Origin: an uncultured Lachnospiraceae bacterium
GTDB taxonomy: Bacteria > Bacillota > Clostridia > Lachnospirales > Lachnospiraceae
Direction: 5' to 3'
Assembly (NCBI GenBank): GCA_910587105.1
Contig: CAJUMB010000010.1
Location: 1-64,000 of the forward strand
Length of the DNA stretch: 64,000 nucleotides
Made by a program: the position numbers and the translations under genes. Below the pieces are notes generated by a model. That model was given only the letters and a program-made list of their open reading frames with translations. It had not been told where the DNA came from and searched no databases. Below are positions 22,667 to 31,264 of this stretch, in pieces. Every line of letters starts with the position of its first letter. The stretch's first letter is position 1.

Positions 22667-23420
22667 ATGTCACAAATGCCATGACAGCGGCTATTATGAG
22701 ATTGAGGAAAACGGATACACATATGCGTGTGAGTGTGAGTGCGGGAAGATCCAGCGGGAACAGATTGAAACAAAGCTGAGGTTTGCAGCACTGCCAGAAG
22801 AATTCAAGGGGCAGACTGTCGATAATTTCCGCACAGACTGCTACTTGACGCCGCATAACCAGGAGCTGGCAAGAGCGGCCAAGATGATATCAAAACGGTT
22901 TGTGGAGCGGTTTGAGGATATCCAGGACATGGGGAAAGGGCTGTTATTTTACTCCGGCGTGAAAGGGAGCGGAAAGACACGGCTTGCGGTCTCCATTGCC
23001 AATGACCTGGTGCAGAAGAAAATGGTCCCGGTAAAATTTACAACGGCCCTCCAGATACTGGACCAGATACGGGAAACCTGGGGGAATGGGAGGAGCCAGG
23101 AGGGACAGGCCGAAACTGAGAGCCAGCTGATCCGGGATATTGTTTCCGTGCCTGTGCTGATCATAGACGATATAGGGGTTGAGCAGCCAAAAGACTGGGT
23201 GAACGAGCGGTTTTACAATATCCTGAACGGGCGCATGATCGAAAAGCGCATCACCATATTTACCAGCAACTACAGGATGGAACAGCTGAGGCTGGATGAC
23301 CGGATTGTAAACCGGATCAGTAAGATGGCCCTGCCTGTGGAGTTTCCGGCAGAGTCTATCCGGACAGCGGCGGCAAAAAGAGAAAACAGCGAGCTTTTGA
23401 AGCGGCTGCTGGGGACATAA
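22515..23420 (+). CDS. DnaC-type helicase loader (AAA+ ATPase)
   Basis: A 301-residue ATPase of the DnaC/DnaI family. The N-terminal zinc motif (FKCHKCHDSGYY ... CECECGK) is followed by Walker A GVKGSGKTR near residue 143, Walker B VLIIDDIGVE, and sensor-1 IFTSN. It loads the replicative helicase at the origin prepared by the organiser protein. GGAGGG precedes the ATG at 22515, so the start inside the upstream gene is well supported. The 152-bp out-of-frame overlap is unusually long. Confidence 0.92.
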   Translation: MQTKEMEAALGAVQSAEPADSPALQTTERWITQRLRRLNFYGKTAEPKTFKCHKCHDSGYYEIEENGYTYACECECGKIQREQIETKLRFAALPEEFKGQTVDNFRTDCYLTPHNQELARAAKMISKRFVERFEDIQDMGKGLLFYSGVKGSGKTRLAVSIANDLVQKKMVPVKFTTALQILDQIRETWGNGRSQEGQAETESQLIRDIVSVPVLIIDDIGVEQPKDWVNERFYNILNGRMIEKRITIFTSNYRMEQLRLDDRIVNRISKMALPVEFPAESIRTAAAKRENSELLKRLLGT

Positions 23421-23446
23421 CCGCGATTGACGGGAAAGGAAGATGA

Positions 23447-23869
23447 ATGAATCAAAAACCAAGCGAATGCATAGAACAATTTTTGGAATTTATCCAGGAG
23501 GCGCCAGCGAAGCATGATAAAGCAAGGCAGGATATATCTACGGCAGACAGAGAAGTACAGGATATTCTGCATTGGCTGGAGTTTAACTATAATGCGACGA
23601 CAGGACTGAGCCCAATTATGAGGATGGTCGCCGCAGAGACATATGCACAGCGCAGGAGACGGGAGGCAAAAAAGACTGCGGAAGTATTCAGCCCTGTTTC
23701 CGAGTGGGCATTGAGCAATGCTGGTATAAAAAAGAGTCTCGAGAAACTGTTAGAAAAAGTGCGGGGAATAGAAAAAGACATGGAAAACAGAAAGTATACA
23801 GATAAGACGGATATCATGGACAGGATATTGGGCCCGGAGAAGAAAATTATGGAGGATAAAGAAGGATGA
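23447..23869 (+). CDS. Hypothetical phage protein, 140 aa
   Basis: A helical protein (ECIEQFLEFIQEAPAKHDK ... QDILHWLEFNYNATTGL, then a basic stretch QRRRREAKK and a C-terminal coiled segment). GGAAAGGAAG stands before the ATG. Directly downstream of the helicase loader, overlapping the next gene by 4 bp. Family not recognised. Confidence 0.65.
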   Translation: MNQKPSECIEQFLEFIQEAPAKHDKARQDISTADREVQDILHWLEFNYNATTGLSPIMRMVAAETYAQRRRREAKKTAEVFSPVSEWALSNAGIKKSLEKLLEKVRGIEKDMENRKYTDKTDIMDRILGPEKKIMEDKEG

Positions 23870-24060
23870 CAAATGGGGACTGGATCAGAAGCCTGACGGA
23901 CGAGGAACTGGAAAAGAATGTGCTTAACCCATGTAAATATTTTGAATGCGCAGAGTGCCATATGAAGAATGAGCGCGGCAGATGTGTGATTGATTCGACT
24001 AAGAAAAGTAATATAACTATGGAATGGCTGGAAAGCGGGCATGGGGAAAAAACAGCATGA
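23866..24060 (+). CDS. Small cysteine-containing phage protein, 64 aa
   Basis: Begins in an ATGA overlap with the previous gene. WIRSLTDEELEKNVLN is followed by CKYFECAECHMKN and a further cysteine (GRCVID), suggesting a zinc site. Proteins with this DEELA-type start and Cys cluster are common in Firmicute phages. Function unknown. Confidence 0.65.
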   Translation: MTNGDWIRSLTDEELEKNVLNPCKYFECAECHMKNERGRCVIDSTKKSNITMEWLESGHGEKTA

Positions 24061-25037
24061 GAATTGGTCTGATCGATGCTGACAGGAGCGGTTTTCCCAA
24101 TCTTCCTCTGATGAAACTGTCTGCATGGCACAAGCGGAGGGGAGATACGGTTGAATGGTATGAACCTTTATTAAGCGGCCGCATGGACCGGGTATATATG
24201 AGCAGAGTATTCAGCTTTTCTCCGGATTACGAATACTGCATAAATGCAGATGAGGTTATCAAAGGCGGAAGCGGCTGCGCAATAAAAACCGTGGAGAGCA
24301 GGGAAATATTTGGAGACAGGGAAGATATACGCGAACGCTATGAGGTATATGATAAAACCAGGGATATTGACCTGCCGGACAACATCGAGCATATGTGCCC
24401 GGACTACAGCCTTTACCCCGGACAAGCTGAAAATACTGCCTATGGTTTCCTGACCCGTGGATGTCCGCGTGGATGTATATTCTGCCATGTTGCAGAAAAA
24501 GAAGGAAAATGCTCAAGAAAAACGGCGGACCTGTCAGAATTCTGGAGCGGGCAGAAAAAAATAGTCCTGCTTGATCCCAATGTAACTGCCTGCAGGGACT
24601 GGAAAGAACTTTTTTTGCAGCTGATAGACAGCGGAGCTAAGGTGGATATTAATCAGGGGATGGATATCCGTATGATGACGGACGAAAAAGCCGAGATGGT
24701 GAAAAAAATCAAAACTGACAGGGTGCATTTTGCATGGGACCAGTACGAGGACGGAAATATCATTATCCCCAGATTAAAAGCCTTTAAGGAGATTACCGGA
24801 TGGAAGTCATGGAAAACAATCGTATATGTCCTGGTAAATTTTGACACAACGCTTGACCAGGATCTGGAGAGGATCTACACACTCAGAGAGATGGATTATG
24901 ATCCGTATGTAATGATTTACGACAAAGAACATACGGATGGAACTGACGCGGCCAGAAGACTGCAGAGGTGGGTGAACAATCGGAAGATTTTCAAAACGAT
25001 AAAACGTTTTGAAGATTATGATCCTAAAATCGGATAG
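24057..25037 (+). CDS. Phage-encoded radical SAM protein
   Basis: A 326-residue protein that starts in an ATGA overlap with the preceding gene. The N-terminal 100 residues (MRIGLIDADRSGFPNLPLM, WHKRRGDTVEWY) resemble a B12-binding-type Rossmann domain. The radical SAM core follows: TRGCPRGCIFCHV supplies the CxxxCxxC cluster for the 4Fe-4S centre that cleaves S-adenosylmethionine, with VLLDPNVTA and DINQGMDIRM downstream. The substrate is unknown. Related genes recur in the replication region of clostridial phages, so a role in nucleic acid or nucleotide modification is possible. Confidence 0.88.
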   Translation: MRIGLIDADRSGFPNLPLMKLSAWHKRRGDTVEWYEPLLSGRMDRVYMSRVFSFSPDYEYCINADEVIKGGSGCAIKTVESREIFGDREDIRERYEVYDKTRDIDLPDNIEHMCPDYSLYPGQAENTAYGFLTRGCPRGCIFCHVAEKEGKCSRKTADLSEFWSGQKKIVLLDPNVTACRDWKELFLQLIDSGAKVDINQGMDIRMMTDEKAEMVKKIKTDRVHFAWDQYEDGNIIIPRLKAFKEITGWKSWKTIVYVLVNFDTTLDQDLERIYTLREMDYDPYVMIYDKEHTDGTDAARRLQRWVNNRKIFKTIKRFEDYDPKIG

Positions 25038-25047
25038 AGGGGGCGAC

Positions 25048-25308
25048 ATGGCAAAGAAAAAGAAACCAGAACCAGAACAAACACTGCGGCAATACCGGGA
25101 AGACCTAATGGGATCCATGGAACGCTGGGCAGATATTAAGATAAATGGGTGTAATGACCCGGCCTGGCCGGATGGGGCAAATATGAACCTGGCAAAAAAC
25201 CATATTATTTGGCACAGGTTTAAAATTATGGAGATATGTACAGCACACGAACTTAGCTATCCTCCAGAATATCATCTAACTGTGCCCCCAGAAGCCGCAT
25301 TAAAATAA
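25048..25308 (+). CDS. Hypothetical phage protein, 86 aa
   Basis: Begins MAKKKKPEPEQTLRQYRED and has a conserved-looking WPDGANMNLAKNHIIWHR segment; this type is common in phages of Lachnospiraceae. GAGGGGG lies six bases before the ATG. Function unknown. Confidence 0.7.
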   Translation: MAKKKKPEPEQTLRQYREDLMGSMERWADIKINGCNDPAWPDGANMNLAKNHIIWHRFKIMEICTAHELSYPPEYHLTVPPEAALK

Positions 25309-25398
25309 TTATAAATGTCAAAGCAACAATAAACAAACTACAAAAAGCACTGATACGGTGCGGTTATATCTATAAAACATTGAAAAGGTAAAAACGAA

Positions 25399-25659
25399 AT
25401 GCAAATGTCTGAAGCTGAAAAGAAATTATGGTTAGATGGAGAGAGGGGATTAAAACCGTATCTCCGGTTGAAAAATAAAGGCATGCCAAGCGGTAAAGTT
25501 GAGCAAATTGCATGGCTCCTACTGAATGGTTCCGGATGTGGATTCTGTAAAGTCTGCCGTGATAATCCCTGTAATATTAAAGCTGGGGAAGGATGTACAG
25601 AAAATATCGCCAATTACATAAGGGAATGTATCAGGAATGAGGTGAAAGAGAATGAATGA
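25399..25659 (+). CDS. Hypothetical phage protein with cysteine cluster, 86 aa
   Basis: A KPYLRLKNKGMPSGKVEQI helix is followed by CGFCKVCRDNPCNI and CTE, a likely metal-binding site. The ATG at 25399 follows AAAAGGTAAAAAC. It overlaps the next small gene by 8 bp. Function unknown. Confidence 0.6.
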   Translation: MQMSEAEKKLWLDGERGLKPYLRLKNKGMPSGKVEQIAWLLLNGSGCGFCKVCRDNPCNIKAGEGCTENIANYIRECIRNEVKENE

Positions 25660-25783
25660 AGAAAAATATACAATCGAACAGATTATTGACGCTATTGTAC
25701 AGGCTGATGATGAGATTATCTGTGCAATACAATACGGAGACAGGGAAGGACTGGAAGATGTCTTGAAGGATTATTTGCATTGA
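25652..25783 (+). CDS. Small acidic phage protein, 43 aa
   Basis: MNEEKYTIEQIIDAIVQADD, then a GDREGLEDVLKDYLH end. GAGGTGAAAG precedes the ATG. Short conserved phage proteins of this kind are often missed by gene finders. Unknown function. Confidence 0.5.
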   Translation: MNEEKYTIEQIIDAIVQADDEIICAIQYGDREGLEDVLKDYLH

Positions 25784-25869
25784 ATGAAATCGGTGATTGT
25801 ATGGGCAGTGGAATAATGATATGTCCAAGAAAAAAACTGACACCGGAACAGGGAGGGACTATAGGGCGC

Positions 25870-26151
25870 ATGGAGAATGAGAATCGTTATATAGATTTAG
25901 CAAAACATTGTATAGGTCTTGATAGAAAGAAGCCGTATATCCGGAATGGGAAGAAGTTTTACCGTCCGTATCGCAATTTCTTTGCAACTGGCAGGAATTA
26001 TGAGGACTGGGAAACAATCAAAGATGCTGGATATGCTAACCGGGACAAAGAAAAGAATCAGCATGGAGGATATACTTATTGGCTGACACGCGCCGGATTG
26101 GACTGGGTAGGAGAACAGCTGGGAATACACATTTATGATGAAGAAGATTAG
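25870..26151 (+). CDS. Conserved phage protein, 93 aa
   Basis: The reading starts MENENRYIDLAKHCIGLDR and includes GKKFYRPYRNFFATG and a C-terminal YWLTRAGLDWVGEQLG. This pattern recurs in Lachnospiraceae and Ruminococcaceae phages just ahead of the terminase block. The frame extends upstream to 25780, but conservation begins at this ATG. Function unknown. Confidence 0.65.
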   Translation: MENENRYIDLAKHCIGLDRKKPYIRNGKKFYRPYRNFFATGRNYEDWETIKDAGYANRDKEKNQHGGYTYWLTRAGLDWVGEQLGIHIYDEED

Positions 26152-26238
26152 ATGATGATTATCTGAGAGGCCGATGGGTGAGGATGCTTTTGAATGAGGG
26201 GGTGATGCTGACTGAATACTGTAGAGCCCATACGGGAT

Positions 26239-26775
26239 ATGGACCTTGTCCTGGATGTGGCCGACTATCTGAAATCTAAAAATGAGCGGGACTATGTCCT
26301 GTTCATTTTTGGTATTTATACGGGACTGCGAATATCGGACATTTTGAAGTTCCGCGTCCGGGACGTGAGGGACAAAGATGCCGTGTATATCCGGGAGAAA
26401 AAAACAGGAAAAGAAAAGCGTTTCCCCCTGAATCATGAGCTGAAACCGGTGATCAGGGATTACATACAGGGGAAAGAAGATTTTGAATATCTGTTTAAAT
26501 CCCCCAATTTCCCTAACCGGCCGATCAGCCGCCAGCAGGCGTACAACATACTGTCTGAGGCAGGGGCCAGGTTTGGTATCAGCGGCATTGGCACCCATAC
26601 TCTGCGGAAAACATTTGGGTATCACATGTATCAGCAGACGCATGATGCGGTCACGCTCAAAGAGATATTTAACCATGCGGATATCTCCATTACGTTGCGG
26701 TATATCGGCATTAACCAGGACAATAAGGATAAGGCGATCAAAGGACTGACGTTCAAAAAAAGGAAGCACGGCTGA
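26239..26775 (+). CDS. Tyrosine recombinase (catalytic-domain only)
   Basis: A 178-residue XerC/D-like recombinase without an arm-binding domain. Catalytic residues are visible: the TGLRISDIL arginine, HTLRKTFGYHMY (His-x-x-Arg), NHADISITLRYIGI (His and the nucleophilic Tyr). Family similarity seems to continue upstream to a CTG at 26212 (NTVEPIRD), so the true N-terminus may be 9 residues longer. Integration is already served by the serine integrase, so this one probably does something else, such as resolving phage multimers or acting on the inverted-repeat sites immediately downstream. Confidence 0.9.
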   Translation: MDLVLDVADYLKSKNERDYVLFIFGIYTGLRISDILKFRVRDVRDKDAVYIREKKTGKEKRFPLNHELKPVIRDYIQGKEDFEYLFKSPNFPNRPISRQQAYNILSEAGARFGISGIGTHTLRKTFGYHMYQQTHDAVTLKEIFNHADISITLRYIGINQDNKDKAIKGLTFKKRKHG

Positions 26776-26825
26776 TCCCTTTTTCCTGTGTGAAAAATCG
26801 GCAGCGGCCTGCCGACGGGCAATGC

Positions 26826-26930
26826 ATTTGACATATTGAGGCGTTGTCAAATGACAAGTCCGATTTTCGCGGCATTTAATGGTAAGAAATATTTATGCGC
26901 CATTTGACACAATAACAAGATATGTCAAAT
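26826..26930. repeat. Two ATTTGACA...TGTCAAAT inverted-repeat sites
   Basis: Site 1 is ATTTGACA-N11-TGTCAAAT (26826-26852) and site 2 is ATTTGACA-N13-TGTCAAAT (26902-26930), 76 bp apart, directly after the tyrosine recombinase gene. Site 1 also overlaps a second palindrome, TTGTCA-AA-TGACAA (26844-26857). They could be core sites of the recombinase or operators for the late promoter. Confidence 0.7.
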
Positions 26931-26993
26931 AAAAATGGCTTCGAAAGGAGAAAAATGGAGTTATAGGCAGGATATTGAGAAAGGAGACACAGT

Positions 26994-27215
26994 ATGAACA
27001 GGAAGCAGGCAGGGGCGGCCGCAGGGAAAAAAGCGGCGCCAGAAAATTTGCCTATTGCGGTATTGGTGGCTGAAATCAATAGAAACCTTGAAGTTTTAAA
27101 GAAAAGAGGCATTCCCGTCTGGGATTGGGATCAGAAAAAAAGGGAGCTGCACAGAATTAGGATTTTTGGTGGAAAGGTTTATTTTTTGGCGGCTGAGCAG
27201 GACATCAAAATATAG
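26994..27215 (+). CDS. Hypothetical phage protein, 73 aa
   Basis: A short basic N-terminus (MNRKQAGAAAGKKAAPEN) then NRNLEVLKKRGIPVWDWDQ and a beta-like end. GAAAGGAG precedes the ATG. It lies between the inverted-repeat sites and the late regulator gene. Function unknown. Confidence 0.6.
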   Translation: MNRKQAGAAAGKKAAPENLPIAVLVAEINRNLEVLKKRGIPVWDWDQKKRELHRIRIFGGKVYFLAAEQDIKI

Positions 27216-27273
27216 GATAGGCTGCAGGGTCAGGACAAAATCACAGGCATCTAATATAAGGAGGCTGGATCTG

Positions 27274-27687
27274 ATGGGAAAAACAGAAAACGAAGAAAAA
27301 AAGAAATTCCTCTGGAGATATCGGGATTCCGTGCGCCGGCTGGAAAGGATAAGTGCCGAGATAGAGGAAATACGGGCGATGCAGATGGGGGTATCTGCGG
27401 GAACTGGCAGGGTGGGCCGTAAAGGCTGGAAAAATGATTTATCGGAGTACGCCTCCAAGCTGGACAGCTTAAAGCGGGAGCTGAATGACGAATGGAAAGC
27501 CAGGATCAATACATACAAAGAAATCAGAAATATAATAGGCAGCATTGAAGATGAGAGGGAACAGGATGTATTGTTTTACAAATATATAAAAGGATTATCC
27601 TTTTGGAAGATCGGAGAGAAGATGGAATGTTCTGAAACATGGGCGCGCGTAATTCACGGCCGGGCATTAGAAAATTTAAAAATTTAA
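27274..27687 (+). CDS. ArpU/DUF1492-like late transcription regulator
   Basis: A 137-residue protein with a coiled N-terminal half (YRDSVRRLERISAEIEEIRA) and a C-terminal sigma-70 region 4-like HTH (DVLFYKYIKGLSFWKIGEK, CSETWARVIHGRALENLK). This matches the DUF1492/ArpU/RinA-type regulators placed just upstream of the packaging genes and thought to activate late transcription. AAGGAGG precedes the ATG at 27274. A terminator follows 60 bp later, so it may act on the promoter beyond. Confidence 0.85.
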   Translation: MGKTENEEKKKFLWRYRDSVRRLERISAEIEEIRAMQMGVSAGTGRVGRKGWKNDLSEYASKLDSLKRELNDEWKARINTYKEIRNIIGSIEDEREQDVLFYKYIKGLSFWKIGEKMECSETWARVIHGRALENLKI

Positions 27688-27749
27688 AATAGTTTATGGA
27701 AGTGCGGATTCAGATGTGATATTATGGCATCATGAAATTAAAAGAACAG

Positions 27750-27790
27750 GGCAGGAAAGCGGCACTAAAACAGCTTTCCTGCCTTGTTTT
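27750..27790 (+). terminator. Terminator after the late regulator
   Basis: GGCAGGAAAGC (27750-27760) pairs perfectly with GCTTTCCTGCC (27773-27783) and is followed by TTGTTTTGTG. It divides early from late transcription. Confidence 0.85.
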
Positions 27791-27841
27791 GTGCGGCAAT
27801 GCCTGAAATAATACCCCAATATTATTATAGGAGGCAGCGGC

Positions 27842-28585
27842 ATGGATAGTTTCATCAGCTGGGTCGGGGGCAAGAAAGCTCTAAGGAGGACAATTTTAGA
27901 GCAGTTCCCGGCTGAGTATGGAAGATACATTGAAGTGTTTGGCGGCGCTGGCTGGATATTATTTGCGGAGGAGCGCAAGGCTAAATTTGAGGCCTATAAC
28001 GATATTGATGGCCGGCTGGTAAATTTATTCCGATGTGTAAAATATCACCCGGAAGCATTGCAGAAAGAGCTGGAATGGGTGTCGAATTCGCGGGAGGTGT
28101 TCTTTGATTCCTTAGAAGATCCCCGTGGGTTGACAGATATCCAGCGTGCGGCCAGATTTTTTGTGCTGATCAAAGAATCTTTTGGTACAGACTGCCAGTC
28201 ATTTGGCGTACGGGCGAAAGATTTATCGCGTGCAGTCCAGTATCTGCAGGAAGTATCAAAGCGGCTGAGAATGGTTGTAATTGAGCACCAGGATTTTGAG
28301 AGAATTCTGAAAACATATGACAGGACAGACTCTCTGTTCTACTTGGACCCGCCATATTTTAACGCGGAGAAATACTACACAGCAGGATTCGCCAAAGAAG
28401 ATCATACGCGTCTGCATGATGCATTGAGAGGGATCAAAGGCAGGTTTATTCTGTCGTATAATGATTGTGAAGAAGCCAGGGAGCTGTATAAAGATTATAA
28501 CATTATCAGCATCAGCAGAAACGACAGCCTTGCAGCAAAGTCAGTCAGCAGAAGATACAAAGAACTGATTATTAAAAACTACTAG
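27842..28585 (+). CDS. dam: DNA adenine methylase (Dam-type)
   Basis: A 247-residue N6-adenine methyltransferase. SFISWVGGKKALRRTILEQ and EVFGGAGWILFAEE form the SAM-binding region, and SLFYLDPPYF holds the catalytic DPPY motif, ordered as in the Dam/M.DpnIIA (alpha) class. TAGGAGG precedes the ATG. No restriction enzyme gene is adjacent, so it is an orphan methylase, plausibly protecting phage DNA from host restriction or marking packaging/replication. Confidence 0.92.
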   Translation: MDSFISWVGGKKALRRTILEQFPAEYGRYIEVFGGAGWILFAEERKAKFEAYNDIDGRLVNLFRCVKYHPEALQKELEWVSNSREVFFDSLEDPRGLTDIQRAARFFVLIKESFGTDCQSFGVRAKDLSRAVQYLQEVSKRLRMVVIEHQDFERILKTYDRTDSLFYLDPPYFNAEKYYTAGFAKEDHTRLHDALRGIKGRFILSYNDCEEARELYKDYNIISISRNDSLAAKSVSRRYKELIIKNY

Positions 28586-28632
28586 ACAAACATATGTTCG
28601 AACCCCTATAATAAACAGGGGTATTATTTTGG

Positions 28633-28672
28633 GCACAGAGGCCGGGCAGAATTTTCTGTCTGGCCTCTGTGC
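28633..28672. terminator. Long GC hairpin before the terminase genes
   Basis: GCACAGAGGCC and CAGA (28633-28650) pair with TCTG and GGCCTCTGTGC (28655-28672) around ATTT, an 18-bp stem with two mismatches. It could terminate the methylase transcript or mark the packaging region; no T-run follows. Nothing else is seen in 28586-28821. Confidence 0.55.
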
Positions 28673-28821
28673 GTGTAAGGCATGAAATGTGTACAAACAT
28701 AAATGCAAGGTACTTCTGTGCATAAAAAAGAGATGCGGGTCGGGGAAGGCCCGGTTTTTTTGTCTGTAAAAGAAAAAAATCAGGTGGCTTCCTTCCGCTT
28801 TAAGTAAAGGAGGTGAGGGGG

Positions 28822-29334
28822 ATGGTTGTGAACCAGAAGGAGCTGGCGCAGTGTCTGGGAATATCCACCCGCCAGATTAGGAATCTCAGGGATGAGGGGA
28901 TGTTCCGGAACGTCAAGGGGAACCGTGGATATATCCTGGAAACGTGCGTGCAGGAATATATAAATTTCAAGGTAAATGCGGAAATGGGAAAGGGTGCATC
29001 GGTATCAATCGAAAAGATTAAAGCAGACCATGAAGAAGTCAAAAAGAATATATCTGCTTTAAAGCTGCGGAAGATGAGACAGGAACTCCATGAGGCTGCT
29101 GATGTAGAAGCCTTCCTTGCGGATATGCTGACGCGTTTTAAAAACCGGTTTCTTTCCCTTCCCTCCAAAATTGCAATGCAGATTGCAGGCGAACAGGATA
29201 TTAACGCCATAGTCCGGGCATTGACAAAAGGGTTTTACGAAGCACTTGATGAGCTGTCAGACTATGACCCAGATAGTATTGATGGCGGGGAGACAGATTA
29301 TTTTGATCTAGAGGACGAAGAAGATGAGGTATGA
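28822..29334 (+). CDS. Terminase small subunit (Nu1-like)
   Basis: A 170-residue DNA-packaging protein. The N-terminal winged HTH (VNQKELAQCLGISTRQIRNL) is of the Nu1/MerR-like type that binds the packaging site; the C-terminal half (LADMLTRFKNRFLSLPSKIA) is the segment that contacts the large subunit. AAAGGAGGTGAGG is the ribosome binding site. The large subunit begins in a 4-bp overlap. Confidence 0.88.
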   Translation: MVVNQKELAQCLGISTRQIRNLRDEGMFRNVKGNRGYILETCVQEYINFKVNAEMGKGASVSIEKIKADHEEVKKNISALKLRKMRQELHEAADVEAFLADMLTRFKNRFLSLPSKIAMQIAGEQDINAIVRALTKGFYEALDELSDYDPDSIDGGETDYFDLEDEEDEV

Positions 29335-31181
29335 GCCAGAGGAGCCGTTCAAGGGAAAAGACAAAAAGACTATTCAAAAGAATTATTCAAAGTGTGCTCA
29401 AACCTCCGGAAAATCTGACAGTCAGCCAATGGGCGGAGCGTTTCCGCATCCTGGATGGGGCAAGCAACCTGAAGGGCCGGTGGTCCAATGACATCACCCC
29501 GTATCTGAAAGGGATTATGGATGCACTGAATGATCCGGATATCCGGAAGATATTTTTCTGCAAGGCGGCGCAGATCGGCGGCACGGAAGCCCTGATCAAT
29601 ATGCTGTGTTATATCATCCACCAGGCGCCTGCCCCCACTATGATTGTATACCCCAGTGATGACCTGGCAAAAGATGTCTCAAACGATAAACTCAAGCCTG
29701 CGTTCCGGCTGGTCCCGGAAATACGGAAGATATTTTACGAGAACAGCTCAAAAGAACTCAGGCTGAAATTTAAAACGATGGTACTATATCTGCGTGGTGC
29801 CGGGTCTCCTTCGAAACTTGCATCGAAAGAGATTAAATATCTTTTTTTTGATGAGATTGATAAGATGGGTGGAGCTTCCCAGAAAGAGGCATCGCCCTAT
29901 AACCTGGCCCTGGAGAGGACGAAAACATACCGTCCGCAGGAAAAAGTATATGCCTGTTCCACCCCTACGCTGAAAACCAATTATATCTGGGAACTGCATG
30001 ATAACGCAGATGAAGTCAGGCATTATTTTGTAAAATGCCCGCACTGCGGGGAATGGATAGAACTGGTATTTAAGCAGATTATCTTTGTGGATGACGAAGA
30101 TAAAACCATGAGCAGCTATGAACGTGCGCAGACTGCTGTCTATGTCTGCCAGGAATGCGGGTGTAAAATCAGTGATGCGGACAAGCCGCGGATGCTCAGG
30201 GAGGGGAAATGGATAGCGGTTAAAAAAAGGGGTGTGGGAAAACCCAGGTCTGTAGGTTTCTGGATATCGTCTCTGTATAGTGTTTTTTTGAAATGGTCAG
30301 ATATTGCGGAAGAATTCCTGAATTCCAAAAATGATCCGGAAAAGATGCAGAACTTCGTCAATTCCTGGCTGGCAGAGACGTGGGAGGACACCCAGCTGAA
30401 AACGTCAGAGGAGCTGGTGATGGAGCGCCGGACAGAATTAGATGAATTCATTGTCCCCCAATGGGCCCGGATACTGACGGCTGGCGTGGATGTCCAGGAG
30501 ACCAGCCTGTATTATACGATACGGGCGTATGGGGAGCATACCACCAGCCAGAATGTTACGCATGGCCAGGTTTTGTCTTTTGCAGAAATTGAACAGGTCA
30601 TGGACAGTGAATTTAAAACAGAAGACGGGCGGACTATGGTGGTAAACCTTGCCCTGATTGATTCCGGATTCCAGGCAGATAACACCTATGATTTTTGTAT
30701 TGACCATGCAGATTGGGCCCGGCCCTGCAAAGGGGCAGGCAATCCCATGGCAAGCAGGTATAAAATCAGTAAGGTTGACAAACTTGATTCTAAAGCGTAC
30801 GGAATGGAACTGGTATGGGTGGACGGGGACAAATACAAAGATTCCATCGCCTCCCGGATGCGCAGGAAAAACGGGCAGGGAAGCTGGATGGTTTATAAAG
30901 ACTGCGATGAAGAATATGCCAAGCAGGTTACTGCCGAACACAAAGTTTTTGTAAAAGCAGCAAACGGAAAACGTGCGCTCCGGTGGGTTTTAAAGCATTC
31001 CCACGCGGCAAACCATTATCTGGACTGCGAGGTATATTCCATGGCTGCTGCAGAGATGCTTGGGGTCCGCGTGATGCATCTGCAGACCGAGCCGCCGGAG
31101 CAGAAACAGTCCCAAAGCCGTCCTTTAGAGCCGTATGCGCCAGAAGAAAACTGGATTCAGGAAAATGAAAACTGGGTATAA
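29331..31181 (+). CDS. Terminase large subunit (GpA family)
   Basis: A 616-residue GpA-type terminase. The ATPase part (AAQIGGTEALINMLCYIIHQ as the modified Walker A region; YLFFDEIDKM as Walker B) is followed by zinc-like knuckles (CPHCGEWIEL and CQECGCKI) and the nuclease domain (TAGVDVQETSLYY, LIDSGFQADNTYDFC, and HYLDCEVYSMAAAEML). It cuts and translocates DNA into proheads, together with the small subunit and the portal. A terminator-like hairpin lies directly after the gene. Confidence 0.95.
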   Translation: MSQRSRSREKTKRLFKRIIQSVLKPPENLTVSQWAERFRILDGASNLKGRWSNDITPYLKGIMDALNDPDIRKIFFCKAAQIGGTEALINMLCYIIHQAPAPTMIVYPSDDLAKDVSNDKLKPAFRLVPEIRKIFYENSSKELRLKFKTMVLYLRGAGSPSKLASKEIKYLFFDEIDKMGGASQKEASPYNLALERTKTYRPQEKVYACSTPTLKTNYIWELHDNADEVRHYFVKCPHCGEWIELVFKQIIFVDDEDKTMSSYERAQTAVYVCQECGCKISDADKPRMLREGKWIAVKKRGVGKPRSVGFWISSLYSVFLKWSDIAEEFLNSKNDPEKMQNFVNSWLAETWEDTQLKTSEELVMERRTELDEFIVPQWARILTAGVDVQETSLYYTIRAYGEHTTSQNVTHGQVLSFAEIEQVMDSEFKTEDGRTMVVNLALIDSGFQADNTYDFCIDHADWARPCKGAGNPMASRYKISKVDKLDSKAYGMELVWVDGDKYKDSIASRMRRKNGQGSWMVYKDCDEEYAKQVTAEHKVFVKAANGKRALRWVLKHSHAANHYLDCEVYSMAAAEMLGVRVMHLQTEPPEQKQSQSRPLEPYAPEENWIQENENWV

Positions 31182-31216
31182 AAACGACGAAAAAACAAAA
31201 AACAGACAGGCCAGGG

Positions 31217-31247
31217 GCCGTTCCGGAAGATAAGGAGCGGCTTTTTT
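31217..31247 (+). terminator. Hairpin with T-run after the terminase gene
   Basis: GCCGTTCC (31217-31224) pairs with GGAGCGGC (31234-31241, one G-T pair), followed by TTTTTT. It may lower expression of terminase relative to head genes or require antitermination. Confidence 0.65.
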
Positions 31248-31264
31248 GATTGGGAGGAATATTT

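Noticed and set aside
25801..25878. Very short frame MSKKKTDTG... overlapping the 25870 gene
   Set aside because: Only 19 codons, without a supporting ribosome binding site or conservation clue.
28586..28821. Packaging (cos or pac) site before the terminase genes
   Set aside because: A long hairpin is present, but no feature specific to cos or pac can be recognised by eye.
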